Under the pieces are notes generated by a model. It saw nothing but the letters and a program-made list of their open reading frames with translations, searched no databases and had not been told where the DNA came from. Below, piece after piece: positions 1 to 8,931 of a DNA stretch of 41,942 nt (positions are counted from its first letter, which is position 1; every line of letters begins with the position of its first letter). Origin of the DNA: Muribaculaceae bacterium (GTDB taxonomy: Bacteria; Bacteroidota; Bacteroidia; Bacteroidales; Muribaculaceae); contig JAIDSM010000019.1 in NCBI GenBank assembly GCA_029061225.1, positions 1 to 41,942 of the forward strand, read 5' to 3'. The position numbers and the translations under genes were made by a program.

Positions 1-72
1 AGAAGATAAATCATCGGTTGACTCAGCTAGCGGCTTAGCCGGTGCTGAACAACCTCAAATTTTACCGAACTA

Positions 73-105
73 TTGTTCTTACTCGGAACATTTTTATTAT
101 CTTTG
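73..105 (+). promoter_or_regulatory. Probable promoter of the apbE gene
   Basis: A TATCTTTG element at 98-105 matches the Bacteroidetes -7 consensus TAnnTTTG. A TTG at 73-75 can serve as the -33 element, although the 22-bp spacer is slightly long. Transcription would begin near 112, giving a leader of only about 10 bases before the ATG at 122. A weak hairpin at 24-47 (CAGC/GCTG outside, CGGC/GCCG inside) may be the end of an upstream transcript, but there is no T run close behind it. Confidence 0.55.
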
Positions 106-121
106 CAAGACAAACGCTACT

Positions 122-1138
122 ATGATGAAAATGAAGAAGGCTTTATCAATATATCCGCTATTCTTCCTGGCGCTCCTGCTTGTCAGCTGCAGAAACGACA
201 ATTCCTGGCATAAGAGCCAAGGAATGATATGGAATACGGTGTGGCACGCGACGTATTGCGGACCGGAAAACGCAATCTCAGCTGCAATAGATTCCCTAAA
301 GGCCGTCGAAAGCAGCGTCTCGGCTTTCGACGACAATTCTCTCGTCTCGATAATCAACTCCAATGAGAAGGGGCCGGTAGATGCCCACTTCAAGAACGTC
401 TATGAGATGTCGAGAAAGATAAACAGCCTGAGCAACGGTCTTTTTGATCCTACCCTCTCCCCTCTTATCAAGGCATGGGGATTCGGTAAAGGACATACAC
501 CTACCTCCGACACCGCGCGGATAGAGACTATCCTTAATTACGTCGGAATAGACAAAACAAAAATCGAGAAGGATACGCTGTATAAATCCGTGCCGGAAAT
601 ATCCTTCAACTTCTCGGCCATCGCGAAGGGTTACGGTGTAGATGTAGCAGCGCAGACCCTGATTGATAAAGGATGCTCCGACCTTATGATGGAGATAGGA
701 GGCGAGGTAGTATGCCGTGGACTGAATCCGGAAGGCAAAAAATGGAGGATACTTATCGAGACACCAGACGAGGAATACCTGAAGGAGGTTTTTAAAACAA
801 AACGCAAACCTACTTTCTCCAATCAGCTCATAGTAGAACTTTCCGATGAAGCCCTCGCCACTTCCGGCAATTACCGCAACTTCCATTCAGAGTCAGGCCA
901 GACATTCGGCCACACTATCTCACCCGTGACAGGCCGGCCTGTTAAGACCGACATTCTGAGCGCGTCGGTAATCGCACCAACCTGCATGGAGGCCGACGCA
1001 TTAGCGACCGCCTGCATGGCGATGGGATCGGCCGACGCCATGGAGATGCTCGACAAGGCAGGACTTTCCGGAGCCTTTATACTCTATTCGGGAGAAGTAA
1101 TGGTTAATGACAAGATGAAGACCCACATCGCAAGATAA
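122..1138 (+). CDS. apbE: FAD:protein FMN transferase (ApbE family), lipoprotein
   Basis: ApbE enzymes use FAD and Mg2+ to attach FMN covalently to a threonine of exported or membrane flavoproteins such as NqrB/NqrC and RnfG. The 338-residue product starts with a lipoprotein signal peptide whose lipobox LVSC puts the lipidated cysteine at residue 23, so the mature protein should be anchored on the periplasmic side. Family signatures are visible in order: NGLFDPTLSPLIKAWGFG near residues 105-121, FSAIAKGYGVD near 164-174, MEIGGEV near 190, SGNYRNF near 250, HTISPVTGRP near 264-273 and the metal-binding segment MEADALATACMAMG near 292-305. Length is normal for the family. The start was chosen because it gives a clean signal peptide and lies just behind a promoter; ATG at 125 or 131 would serve equally well. 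No Nqr or Rnf target is in the window. The next gene follows after 22 bp. Confidence 0.92.
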   Translation: MMKMKKALSIYPLFFLALLLVSCRNDNSWHKSQGMIWNTVWHATYCGPENAISAAIDSLKAVESSVSAFDDNSLVSIINSNEKGPVDAHFKNVYEMSRKINSLSNGLFDPTLSPLIKAWGFGKGHTPTSDTARIETILNYVGIDKTKIEKDTLYKSVPEISFNFSAIAKGYGVDVAAQTLIDKGCSDLMMEIGGEVVCRGLNPEGKKWRILIETPDEEYLKEVFKTKRKPTFSNQLIVELSDEALATSGNYRNFHSESGQTFGHTISPVTGRPVKTDILSASVIAPTCMEADALATACMAMGSADAMEMLDKAGLSGAFILYSGEVMVNDKMKTHIAR

Positions 1139-1160
1139 TCAACAACGTCACACCTTCACC

Positions 1161-2711
1161 ATGAAACAGCTCGTTTTTTCGGTCATTTTACTCTTACTTC
1201 TCGGCTTCGCCATATGGTGGATGAGTGCCGAGGTTGTATGGCTTGGCGACGACCTCGACTACAAATACATGATGAAGGGCGAGATATGGCAGTCTTGGGG
1301 ATATATCAACTCTGTCGGCGATTTCTTCAAATCGCAGTGGATTCATTATCAGCATGTCAACGGAAGGTATGTAGCTCATTCTCTTGTGCAGCTCTTCAAT
1401 TCGCAGCTCGGTCAACAGTGGTTTGCCGTATGCAACGGAATTGTATACATGATTTTCGCCCTTCTGCTCGGGATAGCCGGAAAGGTCAGGCTGACGGAAA
1501 ACTCCGGCGGGACACTTTCCGCCATTTGCTTGTCAGTTCTCTGCTTCATCACCAAAATGATGCCTACATGCCAGATCGGATATATCTGGGGAATGGCGGC
1601 CAACATAGGTTGGCTTCTGCTTTTCTTTAGAAAAGGGCGACCTCTGTGGATTACCGCTATTGCGATGATGCTCGTAGGAGTCATTGTGGGTAATTGGCAG
1701 GAATCCGTTTCAATCGGTGTTTGCGGAGGGTTGGGAGTCTGGTGGATCGCCCAGCTGGTCGACTCTAAAAGACACCGAGACATACAATTTGATTGGAGAA
1801 GGAGCTGGATGCTTTTTGGATATGTCGTGGGAACAGCTTCAAACTGCCTTGCTCCTTCCACTATGGGTCGTGTATCTGATATGACGATGCCGTTTACCGA
1901 CCGTCTGCTCATTGCGTCCTATTCTTTCCCGGCAATAATCCTGCTTATAATCTGCATAATTTACGCAGCGCATAAACACAGAAAATCATACCTTTTCTCA
2001 TTCAAAAGAAAAGATGGTGAAATACCGCAGGGTGTACTTTTCTGGGGAATTATTCTTCTGATTTTATTCAACTTTGTAATCGGAGTGTATTCCAATCGAC
2101 AGCTTTTCGGAGCCAACCTTTTCGCAGCTATTCTCACCCTCATCATCCTGCCCCGCCATAGGTTCGGATGGATTATCAACACTATAGCTTCACTGGCGAT
2201 CATTGCCTTCTGGAGCATTATGCTGTTGGGTATATATGAAGTGCGTCGCCAATATGATGATATAGCGACACTGCACTCAGAGTCTAAAGACGGCAGTGTT
2301 TATTATGACCGAACCCGAGTGATGACCTTAGGTTTTCCGTTACGTGCCAAATACTATGAGGATATTCTCGGACAGTTTGACAATGACCTACACCACTCCA
2401 TGATGAAGGATTTCAAGCACGTAAGGAAAGGAAAAACATTGAAACTTAAACCGACAAATGCCATAAAGGAAGGATCATTCGAACGATATGCCAAGGGTCA
2501 CTTCACAGTTACACTGAAAGAGCCTTCCAAAGGGGAGGCTCCAAGAGAAATCATCGTATTTGGACATTATCCTGCGGGAATCAAGGCCAGTCCAAGAAAG
2601 TTATCAGTGACAAAATATTCCAACCGAAGTAAGTCTTTCTCCTCAGCAGTAATCATCCCTGAGTTCCCGTTTTTCACGGCTGACTCAATCGCTATACTCC
2701 CTGAAAATTGA
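1161..2711 (+). CDS. Polytopic membrane protein, DUF6056/GT-C-like
   Basis: The 516-residue protein has roughly ten hydrophobic segments over the first 400 residues, starting with one at residues 3-22, followed by a soluble C-terminal domain of about 120 residues. Just after the first helix is an acidic GDDLDYKYMM motif and, about 40 residues on, NGRYVAHSLVQLF. That arrangement (acidic residues in the first external loop, then many helices) resembles GT-C-fold glycosyltransferases and the DUF6056 group common in Bacteroidetes. The assignment comes from motif memory only; substrate and role are unknown. The gene lies 22 bp downstream of apbE and may be cotranscribed. It ends 35 bp from the convergent patatin gene; a small 6-bp hairpin (2719-2724 with 2731-2736) lies in that gap. 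Confidence 0.6.
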   Translation: MKQLVFSVILLLLLGFAIWWMSAEVVWLGDDLDYKYMMKGEIWQSWGYINSVGDFFKSQWIHYQHVNGRYVAHSLVQLFNSQLGQQWFAVCNGIVYMIFALLLGIAGKVRLTENSGGTLSAICLSVLCFITKMMPTCQIGYIWGMAANIGWLLLFFRKGRPLWITAIAMMLVGVIVGNWQESVSIGVCGGLGVWWIAQLVDSKRHRDIQFDWRRSWMLFGYVVGTASNCLAPSTMGRVSDMTMPFTDRLLIASYSFPAIILLIICIIYAAHKHRKSYLFSFKRKDGEIPQGVLFWGIILLILFNFVIGVYSNRQLFGANLFAAILTLIILPRHRFGWIINTIASLAIIAFWSIMLLGIYEVRRQYDDIATLHSESKDGSVYYDRTRVMTLGFPLRAKYYEDILGQFDNDLHHSMMKDFKHVRKGKTLKLKPTNAIKEGSFERYAKGHFTVTLKEPSKGEAPREIIVFGHYPAGIKASPRKLSVTKYSNRSKSFSSAVIIPEFPFFTADSIAILPEN

Positions 2712-2746
2712 ACAACGCTTACGACGCATTTCGTAAAACGTCCAAC

Positions 2747-4930
2747 TCAAAGCTTCGGATGCGGCACGAACCATCCGATAGCCACGCCGTAGTTCCAACC
2801 GTGAAGGGCCGTGCAATAAGAAACAGACATCGAGATTGAGGCAAACGGAAGGCTCGTCACGAAACTTACCCTTCCTAAGAACTCTGTCTTGCTGAAAGGT
2901 GCTTTCCAAGCCGACGACTCGCGGAATTTCGTATAGGCGAACGCTTCTCCTCGAAGCTGGACACGCTGGAAAAGTGTCCATACCGGAATCGCTCCAAAAG
3001 CCATGAAGTCATCGCTGCGAAGCGACGGGATATAGCAGTAGTCCATCGACTCAAGAGGCATAAACTCATGTGATGTCATCAGATCGGCCTTACGGTCACC
3101 AAAGCGTTTTCCGACAGACAGTCCACCTTGAGCCAGTACGCCTAAGTTGAAATTGCGGTGAAGGGAATAATAGTTGTTCCAGAGCATATCGAGCTTACCG
3201 CGCCACACTTCCTGGGCTGGAGTAGTTTCTGTCTGAGACTGAGTATTCGTCATCTTCATCCCGCTTAGAGATATATGAGTGTGCCGTCCACTTATAGGGA
3301 ATGTGCGTTCGCCCAATGTATTGTATTCGTATTCCAACGCAATCTTTCCTGTATTGACCTTATATTGCTGTCCATATGCAGCAACTGCCCTGAAGAGTGC
3401 AGATTGTCCCTGCCCTACCTCATATCCGGCCTTCACAAAATTCATATTTGAGTTGAACGACTCGATGTTGTGGTTGCTGAAGAAGAACGGTAGCGTGCTG
3501 TAGTATTTCTTCTTTGACGCTGTTCCTTCAAGGAAGATGTAGGAAGGATTATATGAGTTAAGTCGAATTCGGCCCTTAAGACGTATAGCCATATACGACT
3601 GGCCGCCCCACACTGAAAGCAGAGCATCGAGTGAATTTTTCTTTAGGCTATGATAGCCGACACCGGCATATATGAAACTTCCGACTCCCGTAGAAAGCCA
3701 ACCACCGGCTGATGCACGCCAAGGCTGCTTCAAAGTCGCTTTCAAGACGAGATCCTTGCCGTTCATCTCGGGAAGAAGTTCCTCGACGTCGCCCTGCGAC
3801 ACTACGCTGTAGTACGCATCCTCCACGTCGTTCATGGAAATCTCTCCCGTCCTGCGCTCCCGGCTCGTAAATACGGATTTAAGATACTCACTCTTCTTTC
3901 CGGTGATACCCGGAGTGGATACCGTCTCAAAAGTGACCTCCGGAACCTTTGCGGCAAACTTTGCCCGACGCTCGTTCACCTCTGCAAGTGGCCTGCGTAC
4001 CTTGAGGCGGGATTTGATCGAATCTACCCATTGCAGACCGGTCTGATAGCCTATATTATAGATTTCCTGCGCGTCATCAAACGAAAGGACATTGAACTGC
4101 GTCACAGGCACCTGGATCTTTATGCCGATCTCCGGATCAAGAGAGTAGTCATTGTTCTGTATTATGAGGTCTTCCAATTCGGAATACATATTATTGACCT
4201 GGGGTTTTCCATCAGGTTTTGAGACGGACACACCAATTATGAAGTCCGGCTTGAAGTCCTCGCGCATCACGTCTACTGGAAAATTATCGTAGATGCCGCC
4301 GTCAAAGGCAAGGATGCTGTCTACCATAATCGACCGATAGACAAGAGGAAAAGACATAGACCCCCTCACGGACTCTCCGAGAGACCCTTCGCGGCATACA
4401 ACCTTGTGCTTCTTGTAAACATCGGAAAATACACAGCGGAAAGGCACGAATAGCTTGTCGAAATCTCCGCCACAGGCTTTGGTATATGGAGTATAGAGCT
4501 TAAGAAACTCCATATTCATAGGGGTGGGATTGATGAGGCTCTTTGGAAGCACCTGAGATGCAATATTCACTCCCTCTGATCCGAAGCTTATTTTTCCCCA
4601 TTCAGGAGTCGGCTCGGGCATGCTCACGAGAGACAGCCGCTCCCGGGGCACCACTCCCATACTCCACATAAGAAATTCAGGAGACGTCATCATGTTGAGC
4701 ATTGAGTCAGGTGTCCAGCCGCAGCTGTACAGTGAACCAACTATCGACCCCATCGATGTGCCTGCCACGCAGTCGATTGGAATATCATTGTCTTCAAGGG
4801 CCTTGATAACTCCGACATGGGCGACTCCTTTTGCGCCGCCTCCGCTCAATACGAGACCGACCTTGTCAGCCGCCTGTGTCGCCACAGCCGCCAACAAGGT
4901 CGCCAATATGACTAAGGTTCTGTTTTTCAT
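2747..4930 (-). CDS. Patatin-like phospholipase with C-terminal outer-membrane barrel
   Basis: The 727-residue product begins with a Sec signal peptide ending near residue 20 (VATQA). The patatin domain follows directly: the glycine-rich oxyanion loop GGGAKG at 30-35, the nucleophile elbow GTSMG with Ser59, and the second catalytic residue Asp210 in DGGIYDNFP. Patatins are Ser-Asp dyad lipid acyl hydrolases. After a linker and a POTRA-like stretch (about 330-400), the C-terminal 330 residues alternate polar and aromatic residues in the pattern of a 16-strand beta-barrel. This architecture is that of type Vd autotransporter-like proteins such as PlpD and FplA, so the enzyme domain is probably outer-membrane attached or displayed. 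Both catalytic residues are present. The gene stands alone, with a 13-bp inverted repeat immediately before its start codon. Confidence 0.88.
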   Translation of the reverse strand: MKNRTLVILATLLAAVATQAADKVGLVLSGGGAKGVAHVGVIKALEDNDIPIDCVAGTSMGSIVGSLYSCGWTPDSMLNMMTSPEFLMWSMGVVPRERLSLVSMPEPTPEWGKISFGSEGVNIASQVLPKSLINPTPMNMEFLKLYTPYTKACGGDFDKLFVPFRCVFSDVYKKHKVVCREGSLGESVRGSMSFPLVYRSIMVDSILAFDGGIYDNFPVDVMREDFKPDFIIGVSVSKPDGKPQVNNMYSELEDLIIQNNDYSLDPEIGIKIQVPVTQFNVLSFDDAQEIYNIGYQTGLQWVDSIKSRLKVRRPLAEVNERRAKFAAKVPEVTFETVSTPGITGKKSEYLKSVFTSRERRTGEISMNDVEDAYYSVVSQGDVEELLPEMNGKDLVLKATLKQPWRASAGGWLSTGVGSFIYAGVGYHSLKKNSLDALLSVWGGQSYMAIRLKGRIRLNSYNPSYIFLEGTASKKKYYSTLPFFFSNHNIESFNSNMNFVKAGYEVGQGQSALFRAVAAYGQQYKVNTGKIALEYEYNTLGERTFPISGRHTHISLSGMKMTNTQSQTETTPAQEVWRGKLDMLWNNYYSLHRNFNLGVLAQGGLSVGKRFGDRKADLMTSHEFMPLESMDYCYIPSLRSDDFMAFGAIPVWTLFQRVQLRGEAFAYTKFRESSAWKAPFSKTEFLGRVSFVTSLPFASISMSVSYCTALHGWNYGVAIGWFVPHPKL

Positions 4931-4931
4931 A

Positions 4932-4968
4932 ATAATAGTATAAAGTGGATACGTGTTTATACTATTAT
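4932..4968 (-). promoter_or_regulatory. Perfect 13-bp inverted repeat at the patatin start
   Basis: The arms ATAATAGTATAAA (4932-4944) and TTTATACTATTAT (4956-4968) are exact reverse complements separated by 11 bases. The repeat begins one base upstream of the patatin start codon (4928-4930), so in the mRNA it would fold over the whole AU-rich ribosome-binding region. It could instead be an operator bound by a dimeric repressor at DNA level. I see no clear TAnnTTTG promoter next to it. Confidence 0.65.
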
Positions 4969-5020
4969 CAACAAAGAAAAACGAATTTGGATTAACTTAA
5001 CTTAAAAAATATTAAAACAA

Positions 5021-6826
5021 TCAACCAAGCATCTTGATTTTTTCCTTGATCTGCTCGATATCCTGCTCTATAAGCTTGATCTTTCTCTCAAGGTCTTTGA
5101 GCATGGAGTTGCCTGCGCTCGACTTGATGTTGAAGAAGCCCATGTTGTTCTGATAGGTCTTCAATTCGTTGCGCTTGGCCTCAAGCTGACGCTGAAGCGA
5201 GTCTTTCTCGCGCTTCACCTTTGACGAGTCATCCTTTATGTCTTCCATCTTCTGCTCGAAACGACGCATGCGGTTGCTGCTCTCCTTGGCATCAAACGAG
5301 TTATAGATGGTGTCGCAGATCTCGCGGTATTCGGCGCGAAGCGCATCCTTGACCTTGAAAGGCACATGGCCGATTGAGTTCCACTTCTCCTGAAGTTCAC
5401 GCACAACAGGAAGGAGCTGACGACGATCCTGTTCGAGATCAAGAGCCTTCAACTGGGCTATGACCTCACGTTTTGCCTCAAGATTGGCATTCTCTTCCTT
5501 GCGGCGGTCGCCGTTTTCTGCCTTGCGGCGGTCAAATACCGCGTTGCAGGCGGCTGTGAAGCGAGCCCATACCTCATCGGAATGACGGCGTCCTGCGCTG
5601 CCTATGGTCTTCCACTCCTCACGGAGTTTCTGTACGGTCTCGACAGCCGCACCGAGCTTTTCTTCCCCGGCAAGGGCCTCGGCCTTCTCGCAGAGTTCGA
5701 TCTTGCGGCGGAGGTTGTCGTTGTATTCATCTTTCACTCTATGGAAATAGTCAGCCTTCGACTTGAAGAATATATCGCAGACGTTGCGGAAGCGGTTGTA
5801 GAGGGCGGCGTTATTCTTCCTCGACGCGAATCCTGTCTCTTTCCAGCGGGCCTGCAAGTCGATCACTTTCTTGGTGGCCTCATCCCAAGCGCTGAAAGAA
5901 TCAGGTAGGGCCGCTACTATCTCTTCAGCCTCCTCGCAGAGCTTCAGCTTGGCCTCCTCGTTGGCTGCCTCATTTGCCTTACGCCCCTCGAAGTATTCCT
6001 GATGACGCTTTCTCACCACAGACGATGCCTCGCGGAACTCCTCCCATAGAGGCTCACGGTATTCCTTGGCCACAGGGCCGGTCTCGCGCCATTCGTTGTG
6101 AAGAATCATGAGCTTGTTGATCGCATCAACTACGTCGGGATTCTCGGCAAGATCCTTGGCCTGCTCCACGAGCTGACGCTTGGCTTCGAGGTTTTTCTTG
6201 AAGTCGAGATCACGGAGCTCCTTGTTCATCTTGAGCTGGTCGTAGAAAAGCTCCACTGCAGTCTGGAACTCCTTCCAGAGTCCGGTGACAGCCGTCTCAG
6301 GCAGGTCCGCTTTCTCCTTGAACTGCTTCTGAAGTTCCTGGAATTTCTGGAAGTTGATGTTCACGCTGTCTATGTCGGCCGCGATCTCCTTTATGCTTTC
6401 AAGTATGGCCTGCTTCTCCTCGAGATTTGCCTGCCGTGCCTTCTGGTCGGCTTCGAGCCATGCGGCACGGATGTCGCGGAAACGCGTGAAGAGGTCGCGG
6501 ATCTCCGCTTCTCCTTCGTCAGGAAGCGATGCGAAATCCTCAGGCTTCCCTCCTTCGGCGATATGCTTCTCGAGTTCGGCGAGGGTCTCCTTGTTCCTCA
6601 GGGCGAAATATGCGCCCTTTATGGCCTGGGCTTCGTGATGCTCGGTAGCCCGTTCCTCCTCCACTATGGCGCGGAGGGCCTCGATGAGTTCGGTTTTTGA
6701 CATTTCGGAAAAGCGCGGCTTGCGCTCTTCGGCTTCTACTTCAGCGACTTCCGCTTCTACTACGGGAGTCTCGGTGGCAACTTCTGTGATTTCCACTTCT
6801 GCGGCGTTCTTTACTTCGTCAGTCAT
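5021..6826 (-). CDS. DUF349 domain protein, coiled-coil rich
   Basis: This 601-residue, highly charged protein has an acidic alanine/valine/glutamate-rich N-terminus (about 1-40) followed by several repeats of the DUF349 helical unit, each recognisable by a W-x(n)-W or G-P/G-S element such as WRETGP, WKETGF, WKTIGS and WNSIGH spaced about 70 residues apart. The last 90 residues are predicted coiled coil. No signal peptide or membrane segment is present, so it is cytoplasmic. DUF349 proteins are widespread in Bacteroidetes and Actinobacteria, and their molecular function is not settled. The gene is last in a three-gene minus-strand group, starting 24 bp after the cyclophilin stop codon. No convincing terminator is visible after its stop. 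Confidence 0.85.
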   Translation of the reverse strand: MTDEVKNAAEVEITEVATETPVVEAEVAEVEAEERKPRFSEMSKTELIEALRAIVEEERATEHHEAQAIKGAYFALRNKETLAELEKHIAEGGKPEDFASLPDEGEAEIRDLFTRFRDIRAAWLEADQKARQANLEEKQAILESIKEIAADIDSVNINFQKFQELQKQFKEKADLPETAVTGLWKEFQTAVELFYDQLKMNKELRDLDFKKNLEAKRQLVEQAKDLAENPDVVDAINKLMILHNEWRETGPVAKEYREPLWEEFREASSVVRKRHQEYFEGRKANEAANEEAKLKLCEEAEEIVAALPDSFSAWDEATKKVIDLQARWKETGFASRKNNAALYNRFRNVCDIFFKSKADYFHRVKDEYNDNLRRKIELCEKAEALAGEEKLGAAVETVQKLREEWKTIGSAGRRHSDEVWARFTAACNAVFDRRKAENGDRRKEENANLEAKREVIAQLKALDLEQDRRQLLPVVRELQEKWNSIGHVPFKVKDALRAEYREICDTIYNSFDAKESSNRMRRFEQKMEDIKDDSSKVKREKDSLQRQLEAKRNELKTYQNNMGFFNIKSSAGNSMLKDLERKIKLIEQDIEQIKEKIKMLG

Positions 6827-6850
6827 GGCATGATGAGGTTATATTGATGT

Positions 6851-7732
6851 TTATTTTTCTACTTTGATTGAAATGATGCGGATGTCCTCCACGGGGCGGT
6901 CGCGGCCGTCGGTCTCGGCTTTCTGGATCTTCTCCACGGTATCCATTCCCTCGAGTACTTCTCCGAATACAGTGTACTGGCCGTCGAGGTGGGGAGTTCC
7001 TCCTATTGTGGTGTAGTCGCTCACCTGCTCCTCGGTCATTGTCACCGGTTTTACGTTGGCCTCGGTCTGCTTGATGAGTTCCTGACGCAGGTTTTCGAGC
7101 CCAACACTGTCTTTGGCAAGTCTCAGCTGGCGGATCGTGTCCATATTCTGGCGCTGAAGCTCCATGAAATAGGATTGCAGTTGCTTCTGCACCGACATCT
7201 CCTCCATCCGCGAGAGCTGCTGTGGAGTATATTTCTTTCCGGTCACTATATAAAACTGGCTGCCGGAGCTCTTCCTCTCGGGATTCATCTCATCCCCTGT
7301 GCGGGCGGCGGCAAGCGCGCCGTATTTATGATAATGCTTGGGATATACTATCTCCGCCGGAACAGTATAGCCGGGGCCTCCGGAGCCTAGCATGGCTCCC
7401 GGAGCGGCATCCTTCGATTCGGGATCGCCGGTCTGCACCATGAAGTCGTTTATGACGCGGTGGAAGAGCACACCGTCGTAATATCCCTCCTCGGCAAGCT
7501 TGAGGAAATTGTCTCTGTGAAGGGGAGTGTCGTCGTAAAGACGTATCTTTATGTTGCCCGCTGTTGTGGCTATGTCAAGTGTCGGACCCGCCGGCACTTC
7601 TCGTTTGATCTGTTGCGTCATCTCAACGTTGTTCGTTTGCTGGCCGCCCGTAGTTCCGGTTGCTGCGGCGAAAACAGCGGTCCCTGCCAACGCCATGACT
7701 CCGAGAGCGGCTAATATTGTCTTGCTTTTCAT
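6851..7732 (-). CDS. Exported cyclophilin-type peptidyl-prolyl isomerase
   Basis: Cyclophilins catalyse cis-trans isomerisation of X-Pro bonds and assist protein folding. A signal peptide (residues 1 to about 23, ending AVFAA) indicates export to the periplasm. The cyclophilin core starts near residue 52 and carries the catalytic-arginine motif FHRV and the downstream GSQFYIVTG motif. After that motif the fold is interrupted by a charged insertion of about 70 residues (KKYTPQQLSRMEE onwards), rich in Gln, Glu and Lys, before the core resumes with YTVFGEVLEGMD; such insertions occur in Bacteroidetes members. The 293-residue length reflects this insertion. The gene starts 9 bp after the preceding small gene and runs on to the DUF349 gene, so the three are likely one transcript. 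Confidence 0.92.
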   Translation of the reverse strand: MKSKTILAALGVMALAGTAVFAAATGTTGGQQTNNVEMTQQIKREVPAGPTLDIATTAGNIKIRLYDDTPLHRDNFLKLAEEGYYDGVLFHRVINDFMVQTGDPESKDAAPGAMLGSGGPGYTVPAEIVYPKHYHKYGALAAARTGDEMNPERKSSGSQFYIVTGKKYTPQQLSRMEEMSVQKQLQSYFMELQRQNMDTIRQLRLAKDSVGLENLRQELIKQTEANVKPVTMTEEQVSDYTTIGGTPHLDGQYTVFGEVLEGMDTVEKIQKAETDGRDRPVEDIRIISIKVEK

Positions 7733-7741
7733 TTTATCTCT

Positions 7742-8116
7742 TTAAATACCATCGCCTGGATAGACTCTTTTATAAATGCGCCTGAAGGTATCGTCGGATG
7801 CCTTGAGCTCGTCCGCCCTCTCGCGATAGTCGGATCCCCAGATGGCTTGAAGCAGTGATCCTATGTAGCGGCGCTCTCTGTCTTTCTCGATAGCGCCTTC
7901 CACAAGCGGCTGAATCCAGCCGGAAAACTTCTCGCGGTCTACGGCACACAGGAATCTGGCGGTAGAAGCCAGAAACTGTCCCGATATGTCGACCCTGCGA
8001 AGATTCTCCACAAGCTCCGGCATGGAGTCCACGCATGTCTCCACGTTGTTGACTATATAGTCGTAGGTCGCCATCCCATCCTGATCCCCTGTCAGGTTCT
8101 TTAAAATTTCACTCAT
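7742..8116 (-). CDS. Conserved hypothetical protein, 124 aa
   Basis: I do not recognise this family. The product is a small, mostly helical, acidic cytoplasmic protein without signal peptide or membrane segment. It contains SGQFLASTARFLCAVD in the middle and a YIGSLLQAIWGSDYRERA segment near the C-terminus. It is first in a compact minus-strand group with the cyclophilin and DUF349 genes, only 9 bp upstream of the cyclophilin. Good Bacteroidales-like codon use and a matching -7 element about 63 bp upstream support it as a real gene. Confidence 0.75.
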   Translation of the reverse strand: MSEILKNLTGDQDGMATYDYIVNNVETCVDSMPELVENLRRVDISGQFLASTARFLCAVDREKFSGWIQPLVEGAIEKDRERRYIGSLLQAIWGSDYRERADELKASDDTFRRIYKRVYPGDGI

Positions 8117-8179
8117 ATCTGTTCTGATTTATCCCGTTGTCCAACTCTCGAGATGGACCTCATAGGGAATATCAAAGCG

Positions 8180-8187
8180 CAAATTTA
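8180..8187 (-). promoter_or_regulatory. Probable -7 element of the minus-strand three-gene group
   Basis: Read on the minus strand the sequence is TAAATTTG, a full match to the Bacteroidetes -7 consensus, followed by C. Transcription would start near 8173, leaving a leader of about 57 bases before the ATG at 8116. No good TTG is found 19-21 bp upstream, so the call rests on the -7 element alone. Confidence 0.45.
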
Positions 8188-8242
8188 CACAAAATATTCG
8201 AAATATTGGGTTTTTCCACAAAAAAAATGTTTTTCTTATCCA

Positions 8243-8256
8243 AATTCGCGCGAATT
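8243..8256. other. Perfect 14-bp palindrome upstream of the cytidylate kinase-like gene
   Basis: AATTCGCGCGAATT reads the same on both strands and lies 42 bp before the proposed GTG start at 8299, in the divergent intergenic region. Size and position fit a binding site for a homodimeric regulator, but nothing else supports that. Confidence 0.4.
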
Positions 8257-8298
8257 ATGTTTTACTTTTATAGATTTTTCCCTTTAATCCGAAGTAAA

Positions 8299-8925
8299 GT
8301 GAACAACTCAGACCATAAGATAATCGTAATCGGACGCCAGTATGGCGGCACCGGCCGCAAGACCGGACGAGCACTCGCGGAGCGACTCGGTATACCCTAT
8401 TACGACAAGGAAATCATCAATAAGGTGTCGGCGAGCTATGGATACGACCCCGACATACTCCATCGAGCCGACGAGAAGAAGCCGTCTCCTTTCCGAAGCA
8501 TGCTGCTCGGCAAATACGGTGTGATGGATATGTACGCCACTTCTCCCCTAAGTCGAGAGGCTCTTTACGAAGCCCAGTCTGACGTCATACGCCAGATCTG
8601 CCAGGAAGGCAGCTGTGTTGTTGTCGGCCGCACGGCCGATTATATAATGCGGGAGCATCCCGGACTCGTAAGCGTTTTCATCCATGCCCCACGCGAGTGG
8701 AGGGCCAGAAACCTGGTCAGCCGTGGAGAAGCAGCCAATATACAGGAGGCTCTCGTCAAGATCAGAAAGGCAGACGGAGACCGGGAGGGATATTACAACT
8801 ATTTCACGGGCCGCAAATGGGGAGTGGCAGACAACTACCACCTGACGCTCGACGCTTCCATTCTCGGCCATGAGGACTTGGTCGGGCTTATAGCCGACTA
8901 TGTTGGAAAGCATAAGAAAGTGTAG
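8299..8925 (+). CDS. Cytidylate kinase-like family protein
   Basis: The protein has the P-loop NTPase fold of the cytidylate kinase-like (AAK/Cmk-related) family: IGRQYGGTGRKTG near residues 11-23 is the nucleotide-binding loop, followed by LAERLGIPYYDKEII, and further on VVVGRTADYI and a lid-like HAPREWRARNL segment. Members are nucleotide-kinase-like, but their true substrate is not established; this is probably not the main Cmk of the cell. The frame is open further upstream, with ATG codons at 8137, 8227 and 8257. I prefer GTG at 8299 (208 aa) because homologues begin a few residues before IGRQ, and because the upstream translation is AT-rich, phenylalanine-rich and crosses the palindrome. 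ATG 8257 (222 aa) is the main alternative. A 7-bp hairpin follows at 8932-8948. Confidence 0.82.
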   Translation: MNNSDHKIIVIGRQYGGTGRKTGRALAERLGIPYYDKEIINKVSASYGYDPDILHRADEKKPSPFRSMLLGKYGVMDMYATSPLSREALYEAQSDVIRQICQEGSCVVVGRTADYIMREHPGLVSVFIHAPREWRARNLVSRGEAANIQEALVKIRKADGDREGYYNYFTGRKWGVADNYHLTLDASILGHEDLVGLIADYVGKHKKV

Positions 8926-8931
8926 CTGTGC

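Noticed and set aside
24..47. Stem-loop resembling part of a tRNA or a terminator at the left edge.
   Set aside because: Only four plus four pairs with mismatches, no complete cloverleaf and no T run close behind.
2..121. The apbE reading frame is open back to the window start, so the protein could be longer or fused to an upstream domain.
   Set aside because: A lipoprotein signal peptide begins at 122 and a promoter match lies at 73-105; the open stretch is short enough to be chance.
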